A DNA stretch of 64,000 nucleotides from CAYQZD01 sp964421875 (GCA_964421875.1 CAYQZD010000004.1:6754-70753); one strand, 5' to 3'. Positions 1 through 8,581 are shown, numbered from the stretch's first letter. Numbers and translations: made by a program. The notes: generated by a model from the sequence alone, not told the origin.

Positions 1-805
1 TAGTCCCCAACCGCGGTATAAGGTCGAAGCAGGCGAGTGCGAGCCCTTCCGCCTCATACTCCTCCAGCAGTTTCTCCAGCCCGTATAAGACTGCGCAGGC
101 TTTGGTTACGGTTTGCGTGTCGATACTTTTATTTCCGGAGCCGCCCTCAATCCAGGAGCGGGCGCATCGCGCGGTTTCGGATTGGGGAGCCTCGGCGACT
201 ATATCGTAAAGCTCTTCCAAAGCGAGGGGAAGGATTTCCACGCCTAAGGCTTCTTTGAAACGCTCCGGCTCCCGGCAGCTATTGACCACCCAGGGTTCCG
301 TGGGACCTATCTGCAGAATTCTGCTGTGATTCAGGCGCTGAACAGATCGAAATGCTTTACTATAACAGCGCCATTCAACCTCGCTTCCTATCCAGAACAC
401 CTTCCGATGTCTCATCCTGAGATGCGCGTAGAAATCCGTCGAAGCGGGGTGGGCGTTGGCTGAGAGCAGCGCTCCGGCGGTTTCTTCGGGCAAGCCGATT
501 TCCGGGAGGTAAGCGTTGAGCAAAGCTATCGATTTGAAATTTTCCGACAGCCGAATCATCCAATTCTGCACTCCCCCGCTGAGCGGCAGGAAAACAGCGT
601 GTTTAGCGCCGGACTGGGAACAGGCAGCTTCCATCTCATCGTCGGAATGAATTAGATGGAAACGGAGGTTCTCTCCATCTTCCCCCTCGATTATTGCAGA
701 AAATGAGCGCTTAATAACCTCCAGCAAACGATTCAATTTGCTTTCCTCGCCCCAGTATCGCGGGGAAGCGAAGGCAAATATATCAAGGGGATATGACGAT
801 GGCAT
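1..805 (-). CDS. Partial sugar-isomerase-like protein (COG2407-type), cut by the left edge
   Basis: Reading the minus strand from an ATG at 805, 268 codons are open to the window edge with no stop, so this is the N-terminal part of a longer protein. AGGAC lies just upstream of the ATG. I recognise the general pattern of L-fucose/L-arabinose isomerase-like proteins: an alternating beta/alpha fold, an NAH motif at residues 117-119, a second Rossmann-like half beginning RILQIG, and at the edge a helix followed by LALACFDL, where family members have a conserved strand ending in Cys. The metal-binding C-terminal half is outside the window, so activity cannot be judged. The family call is by eye and moderately secure. 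No partner gene is visible; the downstream neighbour is a heparinase-like protein, which would fit carbohydrate use. Confidence 0.55.
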   Translation of the reverse strand, partial: MPSSYPLDIFAFASPRYWGEESKLNRLLEVIKRSFSAIIEGEDGENLRFHLIHSDDEMEAACSQSGAKHAVFLPLSGGVQNWMIRLSENFKSIALLNAYLPEIGLPEETAGALLSANAHPASTDFYAHLRMRHRKVFWIGSEVEWRCYSKAFRSVQRLNHSRILQIGPTEPWVVNSCREPERFKEALGVEILPLALEELYDIVAEAPQSETARCARSWIEGGSGNKSIDTQTVTKACAVLYGLEKLLEEYEAEGLALACFDLIPRLGT

Positions 806-862
806 AGTTGTCCTGTATATAAGTTTGCAGGTTGGCAAGTTAGCAAGTTAGCATTAAATGCA

Positions 863-884
863 GGGCGGGTCATTCAGATCCGCC
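863..884. repeat. Hairpin repeat, GGCGGGTC-type stem
   Basis: Near-perfect inverted repeat: arms GGCGGGTC and GATCCGCC around ATTCA. A near-identical copy sits at 63746-63767 and a diverged one at 23853-23877. Read on the other strand the loop is TGAAT, as in other hairpins of this window. Confidence 0.6.
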
Positions 885-990
885 ATTTAAATGTTCCGGC
901 AGGTCTTGCGCGCTGAAGGCGGGTGTGAACTGCCAGTCTTCAAGTCTTCAGACCGTATGAATTTAGCTTTATGAAGTTATAAGCAGAATT

Positions 991-1087
991 GTCATTCCGG
1001 CGTAGCCGGAATCCCTCCGGAAAAGAAGGATTCTGGCTCGCTGCGCGGCCAGAATGACGCGTTTACTTCATATCGGTAAAGTGTCAC
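991..1087. repeat. MITE-like palindromic element, copy 1
   Basis: The core (991-1058) consists of two consecutive hairpins, one built on CATTCCGGC/GCCGGAATC and one on GATTCTGGC/GCCAGAATGAC. It is followed by an arm at 1066-1087 (CTTCATATCGGTAAAGTG). Core and arm recur at 32484-32580 and the core at 6399-6466; the arm also recurs at 15261 (inverted) and 60588. TATGAAGT just left of the core mirrors ACTTCATA on the right, suggesting terminal inverted repeats. Confidence 0.7.
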
Positions 1088-1129
1088 GGCAAGTCAAAAC
1101 ATTTTATACAGGTGTACAAGCAAACACCC

Positions 1130-1152
1130 GGCGGAATAAGATTCCGCCCTAC
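1130..1152. repeat. Hairpin repeat, GGCGGAAT-type stem with CTAC tail
   Basis: Perfect stem GGCGGAAT/ATTCCGCC around AAG, followed by CTAC. It matches 3609-3631 over 23 bases with one difference. Confidence 0.6.
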
Positions 1153-1201
1153 TATCTACCGACCGCCGACTACCAACTACCGACTGCCTGTCTCCCGCCC
1201 T

Positions 1202-3514
1202 TCACTTCAATTCAAGTTCATCCCGCCAATACCGGGCTTTGCCCACGCCATACTGGTCGGAACTGCCGTCGAAGGCGAGTCCGAACAGCGAGGGGGCTTG
1301 CTCGAAGATGACCTGACCGTTATAAACCGCTTTTGAAACGTTGACCACGGTGAATTTCAGCCGCTTCCCCGTCCTGACGGTGAAGTAAAAGTCGGCGTTG
1401 GTTTCCAAACCGCCGTAAACGATGCGGCCGGATTCGTAGGTGTATTTGGGGCGGCGGTAATCGCGTACTATGTCCATCCTGAGGTCGCTTTTGAGGCCCA
1501 CTTTGATGATCTTACCGGAACATTCAATTGTTAAAGCCAATCCCGCGTCAAGGGGCTGAGTTTCTAACACGCTAATGCGGTCGAGCCAGCGCGAAGGATT
1601 TTCATCCGCCGGATGGGGGATTAAAACCGTAATGAAACCTATATGCTGGCCGAGTTCGAAATGCTGGGCGGTATACTGGCAGATAGCGTATTCATCCTGA
1701 TAGTAACGGCGCTCTGGTTCGACCGACTCGAAGCGGTAATGAGTCTGCGGGAAGTATATCAGTAAACTGTTATCAGTGTCAAGTCCGATGTTCCTCAAAG
1801 AATCGTATTGGGTGTCGTACCAATGGTCTCCTTGCGCGGTAATTTTCCGGGTGTGCCAGAGGTTGGCGGCGGTAAGATAACCTTCCCGGACAGCTTTCAG
1901 AATGTCGAAGACGACGAACATTTCGGGATTCTTAATATAAACAATCACCCGGTCCCATTGATAGCCCATTTTGTCGTCGAGGAGGCGGGTGCGGGAGTAA
2001 TCGAATTCCTCAAAGGTGAGGAAATCCACTTTTTGGGTGCGGACCTGCCGGTAAGAGCCGGCGTTGCGCATAAATTCCAATACCGGCTGACCCGGAACCG
2101 CGGAATGTTCCTTGGTGTCTAAACGGTATTCCCCTTCTTTCTGACCAAACCAGATTTTTTCAGGGCGCACACAGAGCCGGTTGTGGAAATAATCGGCGCG
2201 GTAAGCCCCGTAAGGCCCCGATGGCATATAGTCGCGGTAACCCCCATCGTGGAGCAGGACAGAGCCTTTGTGCATCAGCAGGGCGATGGAATTTTCATCG
2301 GAATGGCCGTGTGTCATCTTCTCCTCTTCCACCGGAATGCCGTCCCGGAGGTAATCGCGGAAGAGCAGACCTCCGTCCCCCTCGTCCCGGTAGTTGAGCA
2401 GCATATAGGTCGCTTCACTATCCCAGCCATTGCGGAAAACGATTTTCTTACCCTGCACATCCTCCATCACCTCCATGCTCAATTCCTCCGGCGCCTGGGG
2501 GATAATATCGTCCGCCGCCCAGTTGTAACAGTCGAACAGGATATAAGCTAACCCGGTGCGCCGGACCTGGCTGAAGTCGATGAATTTATCGGCAATGACC
2601 GCCGCCGCCCATTTTAAACGGGCGTCGCGGTAATGCGCCGCAGCGGCTTCAAAGAAGGCGAGAAAGCGGTCCCAGTTGGCGCGCCAGACCGAGTCGCCGA
2701 AATCCGGTATCATCCCGTCGGGGCACATCAGATAAAGGTAGTATTGCGCGTAGTAATACATTTCCGGAGTTCTGAATAATTCCCTCATCCGCTCTTTGAC
2801 CTCGGCGTACCCCAGCAGGCTGTAAAGCCAGATAGCGTTGTAGAGGGAGGCGTCCTCGATTTCCCAATTGCCCCAGTTGTCGAAAGCCAGGGCGCGTTCA
2901 TAAGCGCGCCAGTTAGGAGCGCGGGGATGGTCAGGGAGGGCTTTCACCGCCCAGGCGAGGACTTCGGCGCGCAAGGCGGCGCGGTTCATTGCCCCCCATT
3001 CCTGGGACTGCAGGGTATAATCGATGCTGTGGGCGATGGTCTCTTCTATCTTTTTCCGCTGGGATTTGCTCAAGAGCCCGGATTCCTTCAAGACGCAGTA
3101 AGCGCGGATATAGCGCATCGCGGTAAAGAAATCGGGCAGGGCGGGAACGCCTTGCGTATAATCAGGGCGGAGGGCGGCGGCGTCCGGGGGGAATTCCCGG
3201 CGGTAACCGCCGTAGGTGAGCAGAACCTTTTCCGCGCGGCGGGCGTATTCCTGATTCGATTCCAGTTTATACAGTTCAGCGTAGATGGCAGCCATTTCCA
3301 GAAATCGGGATGGTGGGCGGTATCCCCAGATGGTGTAGGGATTGAATTTTTCGCGCCATGCCTCTTCCAGGGAATCGTAATGTGTCCAGACCCAGCCGGC
3401 GGCGGCGCGGGCGAATTCGAGGTATTCCGCGCGGGGAGTGGGCGCGGGATTTTCCGCTGTTGCGATGGATGATAGCAGCAGTATAATGATAATAATCATC
3501 AGTGTATTTCGCAT
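1202..3514 (-). CDS. Secreted heparinase II/III-like protein
   Basis: A 770-residue protein with an N-terminal signal peptide (hydrophobic residues 5-16, then SIATA-EN). Residues 30-350 are helical, as expected for the alpha/alpha toroid of heparinase II/III-type polysaccharide lyases. From about 350 the sequence changes to the beta-sandwich domain of the family, with HGHSDE at 402-407, DGGY at 423-426 and FHNR at 443-446; these correspond to the His/Asp-rich motif near the active site in the Heparinase_II_III family. It probably acts outside the inner membrane on an acidic or deacetylated polysaccharide; the substrate cannot be read from sequence. The start is preceded by GGAG at a rather long spacing. 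The neighbouring isomerase-like gene would be compatible with a glycan-use function, but linkage is not shown. Confidence 0.75.
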   Translation of the reverse strand: MRNTLMIIIIILLLSSIATAENPAPTPRAEYLEFARAAAGWVWTHYDSLEEAWREKFNPYTIWGYRPPSRFLEMAAIYAELYKLESNQEYARRAEKVLLTYGGYRREFPPDAAALRPDYTQGVPALPDFFTAMRYIRAYCVLKESGLLSKSQRKKIEETIAHSIDYTLQSQEWGAMNRAALRAEVLAWAVKALPDHPRAPNWRAYERALAFDNWGNWEIEDASLYNAIWLYSLLGYAEVKERMRELFRTPEMYYYAQYYLYLMCPDGMIPDFGDSVWRANWDRFLAFFEAAAAHYRDARLKWAAAVIADKFIDFSQVRRTGLAYILFDCYNWAADDIIPQAPEELSMEVMEDVQGKKIVFRNGWDSEATYMLLNYRDEGDGGLLFRDYLRDGIPVEEEKMTHGHSDENSIALLMHKGSVLLHDGGYRDYMPSGPYGAYRADYFHNRLCVRPEKIWFGQKEGEYRLDTKEHSAVPGQPVLEFMRNAGSYRQVRTQKVDFLTFEEFDYSRTRLLDDKMGYQWDRVIVYIKNPEMFVVFDILKAVREGYLTAANLWHTRKITAQGDHWYDTQYDSLRNIGLDTDNSLLIYFPQTHYRFESVEPERRYYQDEYAICQYTAQHFELGQHIGFITVLIPHPADENPSRWLDRISVLETQPLDAGLALTIECSGKIIKVGLKSDLRMDIVRDYRRPKYTYESGRIVYGGLETNADFYFTVRTGKRLKFTVVNVSKAVYNGQVIFEQAPSLFGLAFDGSSDQYGVGKARYWRDELELK

Positions 3515-3608
3515 TATATTCGGTTTCTCCGATTTAAATTCGATAAAGTCATCAAGTCAACAAGTCGGCAGTTCGACGAGTCCCCCGCTCGAAGACCACC
3601 CTCTTTTC

Positions 3609-3631
3609 GGCGGAATGAGATTCCGCCCTAC
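3609..3631. repeat. Hairpin repeat, GGCGGAAT-type stem, second copy
   Basis: Same hairpin as 1130-1152 with one base changed in the loop (GAG instead of AAG) and the same CTAC tail. Confidence 0.6.
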
Positions 3632-3635
3632 AAGC

Positions 3636-3691
3636 CACCAAGCACCAAGCACCAAGCACCAAGCACCAAGCACCAAGCACCAAGCACCAAG
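3636..3691. repeat. Tandem heptamer array, eight CACCAAG units
   Basis: Eight perfect copies of CACCAAG in tandem, directly after the hairpin at 3609 and just beyond the 3' end of the RidA gene. The unit differs by one base from the reverse complement of the heptamer at 6079 and 10133. Confidence 0.9.
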
Positions 3692-3705
3692 CACTATTCA
3701 CCAGT

Positions 3706-4152
3706 TCACCGCTTCACCGCCACCATCATAATTTCCACCAGAGCGTCGGCGGGGATACGGGACACTTCAAGCACGGCGCGAGCAGGATAATCCCCTTTGA
3801 AAAATTCGGTGTAGATGGTGTTGAATTCGGGATAGCGCTCCATATCGTTCACAAAAACCTGGCACTGGACCACGTCATTCAGGCTGAAGCCGGCGGTTTC
3901 GAGGACTGCTTGCTGGTTTTTCAGCGCCTGGCGGGCTTGAGCGGCGAAGCCTTCGGCCAGTTTGCCGGTGGCGGGGTCGAGGCCTATTTGTCCGGCGAGG
4001 TAGAGGGTGTTCCCCACCCTGACAGCCTGGGAATAGGGACCGATGGCGGCGGGCGCATTGGGCGATACGATGATTTCGCGGGATACGACCTCCCGCTCGT
4101 CGCAACTATAAATTAAAAGTGAGGCAACAAATATGGGAATAAGTCTATTCAT
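3706..4152 (-). CDS. Exported RidA-family lipoprotein
   Basis: A 148-residue protein of the RidA/YjgF/UK114 family, whose characterised members hydrolyse reactive enamine/imine intermediates such as 2-aminoacrylate. The core motifs are present: IGPYSQAV, LYLAGQIGLD, the substrate-contacting Arg in YPARAV (R125) and the late Glu in VEIMMVAV (E140). The unusual part is the N-terminus: residues 1-17 form a hydrophobic leader ending IYSC, a plausible lipoprotein signal with Cys17 as anchor. The start is well supported, because AAGGAGGA stands seven bases before the ATG, so the leader is translated. RidA proteins are normally cytosolic, so an envelope-anchored version may act on a different substrate. 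The lipobox is not ideal (Tyr at -2), and a cleaved secretory signal is the alternative. Confidence 0.88.
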   Translation of the reverse strand: MNRLIPIFVASLLIYSCDEREVVSREIIVSPNAPAAIGPYSQAVRVGNTLYLAGQIGLDPATGKLAEGFAAQARQALKNQQAVLETAGFSLNDVVQCQVFVNDMERYPEFNTIYTEFFKGDYPARAVLEVSRIPADALVEIMMVAVKR

Positions 4153-4457
4153 ATAATAGTCCTCCTTAATTTTATAGATTTATTATAATGCCGGGTTTGA
4201 AAAAGCCAACCTACAGATGCGCAACAAACCTAATGCAGCAAATTAGTTGTTTGCGCGCACGTATTTTAAATTATCACAATTATCAAAATAATCAAGAATG
4301 TAAATTAATTATCTACCTGCGATACTCAACGATACAGCGGGAAGCTGTTTCATTCTTTCGCGGTAAAACTTGAAGATAAGGATATAATTTGTTATATTTT
4401 TCACCATCTTAACTATAAACAGAACACTTTGAGATATTCATAGACACAGGAAGCATT
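4153..4457. other. Intergenic region between divergent genes
   Basis: AT-rich spacer between the minus-strand RidA gene and the plus-strand POT transporter. It contains the RidA Shine-Dalgarno at its left edge and a candidate promoter for the transporter at 4370-4398. I see no RNA gene. Confidence 0.6.
4370..4398 (+). promoter_or_regulatory. Candidate sigma-70 promoter for the POT transporter
   Basis: TTGAAG, 17-base spacer, TATATT. The same -10 and spacing occur at the tRNA and NtrC promoters in this window. It lies 60 bases before the GTG start at 4458. Confidence 0.45.
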
Positions 4458-6065
4458 GTGAGCGACGAAAACACTCAAACAGCAGCGAAAGAGCCTAAGG
4501 GGAAACGCGTTTTTGGGCGGACTTTCTGGTGCCTCAACGGCATCGAAATGTGGGAACGGCTGGCGTATTTCGGGATGCGCAGCGTGGTTCCGGTTTACAT
4601 CATGCAGGCGGACAATCCCGGAGGACTGCATTTCACAGCGGCCGATAAAGGGATAATCTACCTGTTCTGGTTTCTGTGTCAATCGGTTTTACCGATGTTC
4701 ACCGGGGGGTATGCTGACAGGTACGGCTACAAAAAAACTCTGTTCGTGTCGGTGACGATGAACATCATCGGCTACATAATGATGGCGAACCTGCGGACTT
4801 TTCCCGGTTTTTTCGCGGGAGTGCTGGTGCTGGCCTGCGGTACGGCATTATTCAAACCGAGCCTTCAGGGATCGCTGGCTCAGAACCTGACAAAGGCCAA
4901 TTCCTCGGTCGGATGGGGAATATTTTACTGGGTGGTGAACATTGGCGCGGCCATCGGACCGTTTTTAGCTGATGTGATATTGGTAAACGCTTATACTCAC
5001 AATCCTGACGGATTCTTTTTCAAGATTTTTGGCGCGGTCCGTTCGCAGTCTTCCTGGCGTTCGCTGTTTACAGCATCGGCGGTGATAACCTCATTCAATT
5101 ATCTGATGATGCTGACCTATAAGGACGTCCCATCGGGAGCGTCGAAGAAGGAAAATCCACTGCAGGTATTTGTCCTCACCATCAAGAATATCGTGGAACC
5201 GCGCTTGATCGCGTGGCTGCTGATTATGTCCTGCTTCTGGCTTATGATGTATCAGGTTTGGGATTTGCATCCCAATTTCATAGAGGATTGGATAGACAGT
5301 TCGGCGCTGGCGACTCATCTGCCCTGGAAAATGGAGACCGACCGCGGGGTGATGGTTCCTCAGCATATAATGCTCAATCTCAATGCGCTCTGGATAATCT
5401 GCTTCATGGTGCCGATATCCTGGATGGTCAGGCGGATGCGGGTATTGGAGTGTATGATATTCGGGATGGCGCTGGCGACAGCCGGGACTATAGTCAGCGG
5501 TTTCACCAGTGTGGGCTCGATTTTCCTTTTGGGGATAGTCTTCTTCTCCACCGGCGAGATGATGACCGGTCCTAAAAAGAACGAATACCTGGGATTGATA
5601 GCCCCTCCGGGGAAGAAAGGATTATTTTTAGGCTATGTGAACATCCCTGTGGGCATCGGAGGCGGATTCGGCGCCATGCTGGCGGGTTTGCTGTATGGAC
5701 GCTACGGCGAGAAGGCGACTCTGGCGATGAAATACATGGCTGAGAAGACGCAGTTCGGTTTGTCCAAAGGCTGGGACGGAAAAATATCTTCGCTGGAAAG
5801 CACATTGGGAGTAACGCGGTCCGGTGTGTTCGATGAAATGGGACAAATAACAGAGCCGGGAGCTTTCCATAAGCTGCTGGAGGTGTTAAGACTGGAGACC
5901 GCGAATCCGGATTTAAGCGCTGTAGAAGTTACGCGTCTGCTGTGGGACACATATAATCCGCAGTTTCACGTTTGGATTCCCTTCGCCGCCATCGGCATGA
6001 TAGCCATCATTGCATTGGTGATATTCAGCCGGATGGCGCGGAAGTGGTCGGATATGGATGCGTGA
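4458..6065 (+). CDS. POT/PTR-family proton-coupled peptide transporter
   Basis: A 535-residue inner-membrane carrier of the major facilitator superfamily. The first helix carries EMWER (residues 30-34), the ExxER proton-coupling signature of the POT (PTR2) family, followed by AYFGMRS. About twelve hydrophobic segments follow, with YADRYGYKKT as the cytoplasmic loop 2-3 motif. A roughly 80-residue hydrophilic insertion between the last helices (about 415-500) is larger than in typical bacterial POTs. The start is GTG, with ACAGGAAG a few bases upstream. It likely imports di- or tripeptides with protons; the S9 peptidase encoded downstream could supply such peptides. Substrate specificity is inferred from family only. 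A strong terminator follows at 6208. Confidence 0.85.
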   Translation: MSDENTQTAAKEPKGKRVFGRTFWCLNGIEMWERLAYFGMRSVVPVYIMQADNPGGLHFTAADKGIIYLFWFLCQSVLPMFTGGYADRYGYKKTLFVSVTMNIIGYIMMANLRTFPGFFAGVLVLACGTALFKPSLQGSLAQNLTKANSSVGWGIFYWVVNIGAAIGPFLADVILVNAYTHNPDGFFFKIFGAVRSQSSWRSLFTASAVITSFNYLMMLTYKDVPSGASKKENPLQVFVLTIKNIVEPRLIAWLLIMSCFWLMMYQVWDLHPNFIEDWIDSSALATHLPWKMETDRGVMVPQHIMLNLNALWIICFMVPISWMVRRMRVLECMIFGMALATAGTIVSGFTSVGSIFLLGIVFFSTGEMMTGPKKNEYLGLIAPPGKKGLFLGYVNIPVGIGGGFGAMLAGLLYGRYGEKATLAMKYMAEKTQFGLSKGWDGKISSLESTLGVTRSGVFDEMGQITEPGAFHKLLEVLRLETANPDLSAVEVTRLLWDTYNPQFHVWIPFAAIGMIAIIALVIFSRMARKWSDMDA

Positions 6066-6078
6066 TGATGGTGGTTAG

Positions 6079-6120
6079 TGGTTGGTGGTTGGTGGTTGGT
6101 GGTTGGTGGTTGGTGGTTGG
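6079..6120. repeat. Tandem heptamer array, six TGGTTGG units
   Basis: Six perfect TGGTTGG units with degenerate copies on both sides (about 6070-6155), immediately after the POT transporter stop codon. Three further units occur at 10133-10153 after the second carrier gene. Confidence 0.9.
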
Positions 6121-6207
6121 TGAATGGTGATTGGTGGTTGGTGGATAGTGGATGGTGGTCATTGTTCAGAAGTTGATTGCTAATAATTATAGATGAGTGA
6201 TAAATGT

Positions 6208-6235
6208 AAAGGCGGGAATCAATCCCGCCTTTTTT
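6208..6235 (+). terminator. Rho-independent terminator after the POT gene
   Basis: Perfect 10-bp stem AAAGGCGGGA/TCCCGCCTTT with a five-base loop, followed by a run of T. Confidence 0.9.
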
Positions 6236-6398
6236 GTTTGTACTTCAGCAATCTGCGTGAATATAACTTGATTATTAAGCGAAAATACATATATTATCTG
6301 AAAATGTTGAGCGATACTAGGGAATAATCTAAAACACGCCTCTATTTTTTCTAAAATAGGGAATATCACTATAGCCTTTACAAGCAATTACCTATATC

Positions 6399-6466
6399 GT
6401 CATTCCGGCGCAGCCGGAATCCCTCCGGGAAAGAAGGATTCTGGCTCGCTTCGCGGCCAGAATGAC
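6399..6466. repeat. MITE-like palindromic element, copy 2 (core)
   Basis: Nearly identical to 991-1058: two hairpins, CATTCCGGC/GCCGGAATC and GATTCTGGC/GCCAGAATGAC. The outer arms are degenerate here (an AGATTAAGTTATACC stretch on the right). Confidence 0.7.
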
Positions 6467-6501
6467 GCTTGCGCATTGTATAGATTAAGTTATACCACAT
6501 C

Positions 6502-6529
6502 TTGAAATTATATACGTTAACTCCATAAT
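6502..6529 (+). promoter_or_regulatory. Candidate sigma-70 promoter for the S9 peptidase gene
   Basis: TTGAAA, 16-base spacer, CATAAT; an 18-base spacer with TAATAT is an alternative. The ribosome-binding site GGAGGAG at 6546-6552 stands seven bases before the ATG at 6560. Confidence 0.45.
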
Positions 6530-6559
6530 ATTAAACAAATTGGGGGGAGGAGATTTGAT

Positions 6560-8581
6560 ATGAAGTTTAATACTTATTTACGTTTACTTATTGTTATCGC
6601 TCTTTGCAGCGTCGCAGTACTGGTGACTTCCTGCGGGAAAAAGGAAGTGGCGCTAATCCCCCGCGATGTGATTTTCGGCAATCCGGAGAAGGTATCGCCC
6701 CGGCTTTCCCCGGACGGGACGATGCTGGCTTACGTCGCGCCCTACGAAGGGGTGCTGAATGTCTGGGTCAGGACCATCGGCGAGGAGGACGACCGGGCGG
6801 TCACCAAGGACGACAACCGCGGCGTCCGGCGCTATTTTTGGGCGGAGGACAATCTGCGCATCCTCTACCTGCAGGATGTGGGCGGCAACGAGAATTGGCG
6901 GCTTTACGGGATTCACCTGGAGACCGATTCGGTTAAGGATTACACCCCGTTCGATGAGGTTCAGGTTCGGATAGTGGACCGCAACAAGCATTTCCCCAAC
7001 GAACTCTTGATATCGATGAACAAGGAGAATATCCAGTTTCACGATGTTTATCATTTGGATTTGACCAGCGGGGAATTGAAGATGACGGCTCGGAATCCGG
7101 GCAATTACGTGGGCTGGGTGACGGACGCCGAGTTCAAGGTTCGGGGAGCTTTAGCCGCCAACGCTGAAGGGGGAATGGAGCTGATGGTTCGGGATAACGA
7201 GGAATCGACCTGGGAGAAGAAAATCGTCTGGGATCAGGACAACAGCCTCACCAGCGGGCCGGTGTGTTTCACTTTAGACGGCAAATCGATGATACTCATC
7301 GACTCGCGCGAGGTGAATGCGGGGAGGCTTATCAAGTATGAAATCAAGACTGGCGCCATTAGAATCATCGCCGAGGACCCCACTTACGACGTCAGCGACG
7401 CGATGATACATCCCGACACCTACGAGGTGCAGGCGGTGGCTTTCACCAAGGAGCGTGAGGTGTGGACCGTTCTGGACAGCGCTATCAAGGCGGATTTCGA
7501 AGTCATTTCCAAGCTGGACCGGGGTGATTACGGCGTTAGCAGCCGGGACAACGCTGACAAGACCTGGCTGGTCTATTTCCGCGCCGACAATGGGCCTATC
7601 GCCTATTACGCTTACGACCGCGAGAGCAAAGCGGGGAAATTCCTGTTCCACCACCGTTCGGAATTGAACAATTATCTATTAGCGCCGATGGAGCCGATTT
7701 CTTTCGAATCCCGCGACGGCTTCACCATTCACGGTTACATCACTTATCCTCCGGGCAAGGGCCGCAAGAACCTCCCGCTGGTGCTGAATGTTCATGGAGG
7801 ACCTTGGTACCGGGACACCTGGGGCTACTATCCCGAAGCGCAGTGGCTGGCGAACCGGGGCTATTGCTGCCTACAGGTTAATTTCCGAGGATCCACCGGC
7901 TACGGTAAGGAATTTTTGAACGCGGGCAACAAGGAATGGGGCGGTAAAATGCAGAACGACCTCACCGACGCGGTGGAATGGGCAGTAGCTCAAGGTATCG
8001 CCGATGCGGAGCAGGTGGCGATATACGGCGGCTCCTACGGAGGCTACGCCGCGCTTGTGGGAGCGACCTTTACGCCGGACTTATACTGCTGCGCGGTGGA
8101 CATAGTGGGACCCTGCAACCTCATCACCTTCATTCAGACCATTCCGCCTTACTGGATGCCGCTGATGAGCGTTTTTAAGAAGCGTGTAGGGGATTTGGAG
8201 ACAGAAGAGGAAATGCTGTGGGAACGTTCGCCGCTGTCCAAGGCGGACAATATCAAAATACCGATGCTGATTGCGCAGGGCGCTAACGACCCTCGGGTAA
8301 ATCAGGCGGAATCGGAACAGATTGTGAAGGCAATGGCGGACAAAGGGCTCGATTACGAATACCTGTTGTTCCCGGATGAAGGGCACGGTTTCGCTAAACC
8401 CGACAACCGCCTGGCTTACTATGCGTCGGCGGAACAGTTCCTGGCTAAACACCTGGGCGGCCGCTATGAAGAAGCGGGGCCTGAAGTTCAGAAAAAACTG
8501 GACGAGGTGAGGAGCGAACCTGCGGAGACAGAAGAAGCAGAAGCCGAGGAAGAGACAGCAGAGGTTCCGGAAGAGGAATAG
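6560..8581 (+). CDS. S9-family (prolyl oligopeptidase-like) serine peptidase, lipoprotein
   Basis: A 673-residue protein with a lipoprotein signal ending LVTSC (Cys25), so it is probably anchored in the envelope. Residues 35-370 form a beta-propeller (WAED..., SPDG repeats) that in this family restricts access to small peptides. The alpha/beta-hydrolase domain from about 375 carries HGGP at 412-415, the nucleophile elbow GGSYGG with Ser492, Asp577 in NDPRV and His609 in EGHGF, a complete catalytic triad. The last 22 residues are almost all Glu, Ala and Pro, an acidic tail not usual for the family. A strong Shine-Dalgarno (GGAGGAG) fixes the start. It sits between two MFS-type carriers, which suggests extracytoplasmic peptide trimming followed by uptake; this link is inference. 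A second S9 peptidase is at 46719-48752. Confidence 0.92.
   Translation: MKFNTYLRLLIVIALCSVAVLVTSCGKKEVALIPRDVIFGNPEKVSPRLSPDGTMLAYVAPYEGVLNVWVRTIGEEDDRAVTKDDNRGVRRYFWAEDNLRILYLQDVGGNENWRLYGIHLETDSVKDYTPFDEVQVRIVDRNKHFPNELLISMNKENIQFHDVYHLDLTSGELKMTARNPGNYVGWVTDAEFKVRGALAANAEGGMELMVRDNEESTWEKKIVWDQDNSLTSGPVCFTLDGKSMILIDSREVNAGRLIKYEIKTGAIRIIAEDPTYDVSDAMIHPDTYEVQAVAFTKEREVWTVLDSAIKADFEVISKLDRGDYGVSSRDNADKTWLVYFRADNGPIAYYAYDRESKAGKFLFHHRSELNNYLLAPMEPISFESRDGFTIHGYITYPPGKGRKNLPLVLNVHGGPWYRDTWGYYPEAQWLANRGYCCLQVNFRGSTGYGKEFLNAGNKEWGGKMQNDLTDAVEWAVAQGIADAEQVAIYGGSYGGYAALVGATFTPDLYCCAVDIVGPCNLITFIQTIPPYWMPLMSVFKKRVGDLETEEEMLWERSPLSKADNIKIPMLIAQGANDPRVNQAESEQIVKAMADKGLDYEYLLFPDEGHGFAKPDNRLAYYASAEQFLAKHLGGRYEEAGPEVQKKLDEVRSEPAETEEAEAEEETAEVPEEE

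Larger units (their letters stand above)
806..1201. other. Intergenic region packed with short repeats
   Basis: About 400 bases without a convincing gene. It holds short direct repeats (AAGTTAGC, near 838-852), a hairpin repeat at 863-884, a copy of the MITE-like element at 991-1087 and a second hairpin at 1130-1152. Small open frames here translate the repeats and have no ribosome-binding site. Confidence 0.7.
6066..6559. other. Intergenic region: heptamers, terminator, repeat and promoter
   Basis: Nearly 500 bases without a credible gene. In order it holds the TGGTTGG array, a rho-independent terminator (6208-6235), an AT-rich stretch, a MITE-like core (6399-6466) and the promoter and Shine-Dalgarno of the S9 peptidase gene. 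Confidence 0.7.

Noticed and set aside
2183..2551. Several plus-strand frames of 100-180 codons opposite the heparinase-like gene, and similar ones opposite the permeases and the PBP gene
   Set aside because: They lie antisense to genes with clear family motifs, have no ribosome-binding sites and show shadow-frame composition.
3636..3691. CRISPR array
   Set aside because: Units are contiguous seven-base repeats with no spacers and no cas genes are nearby.
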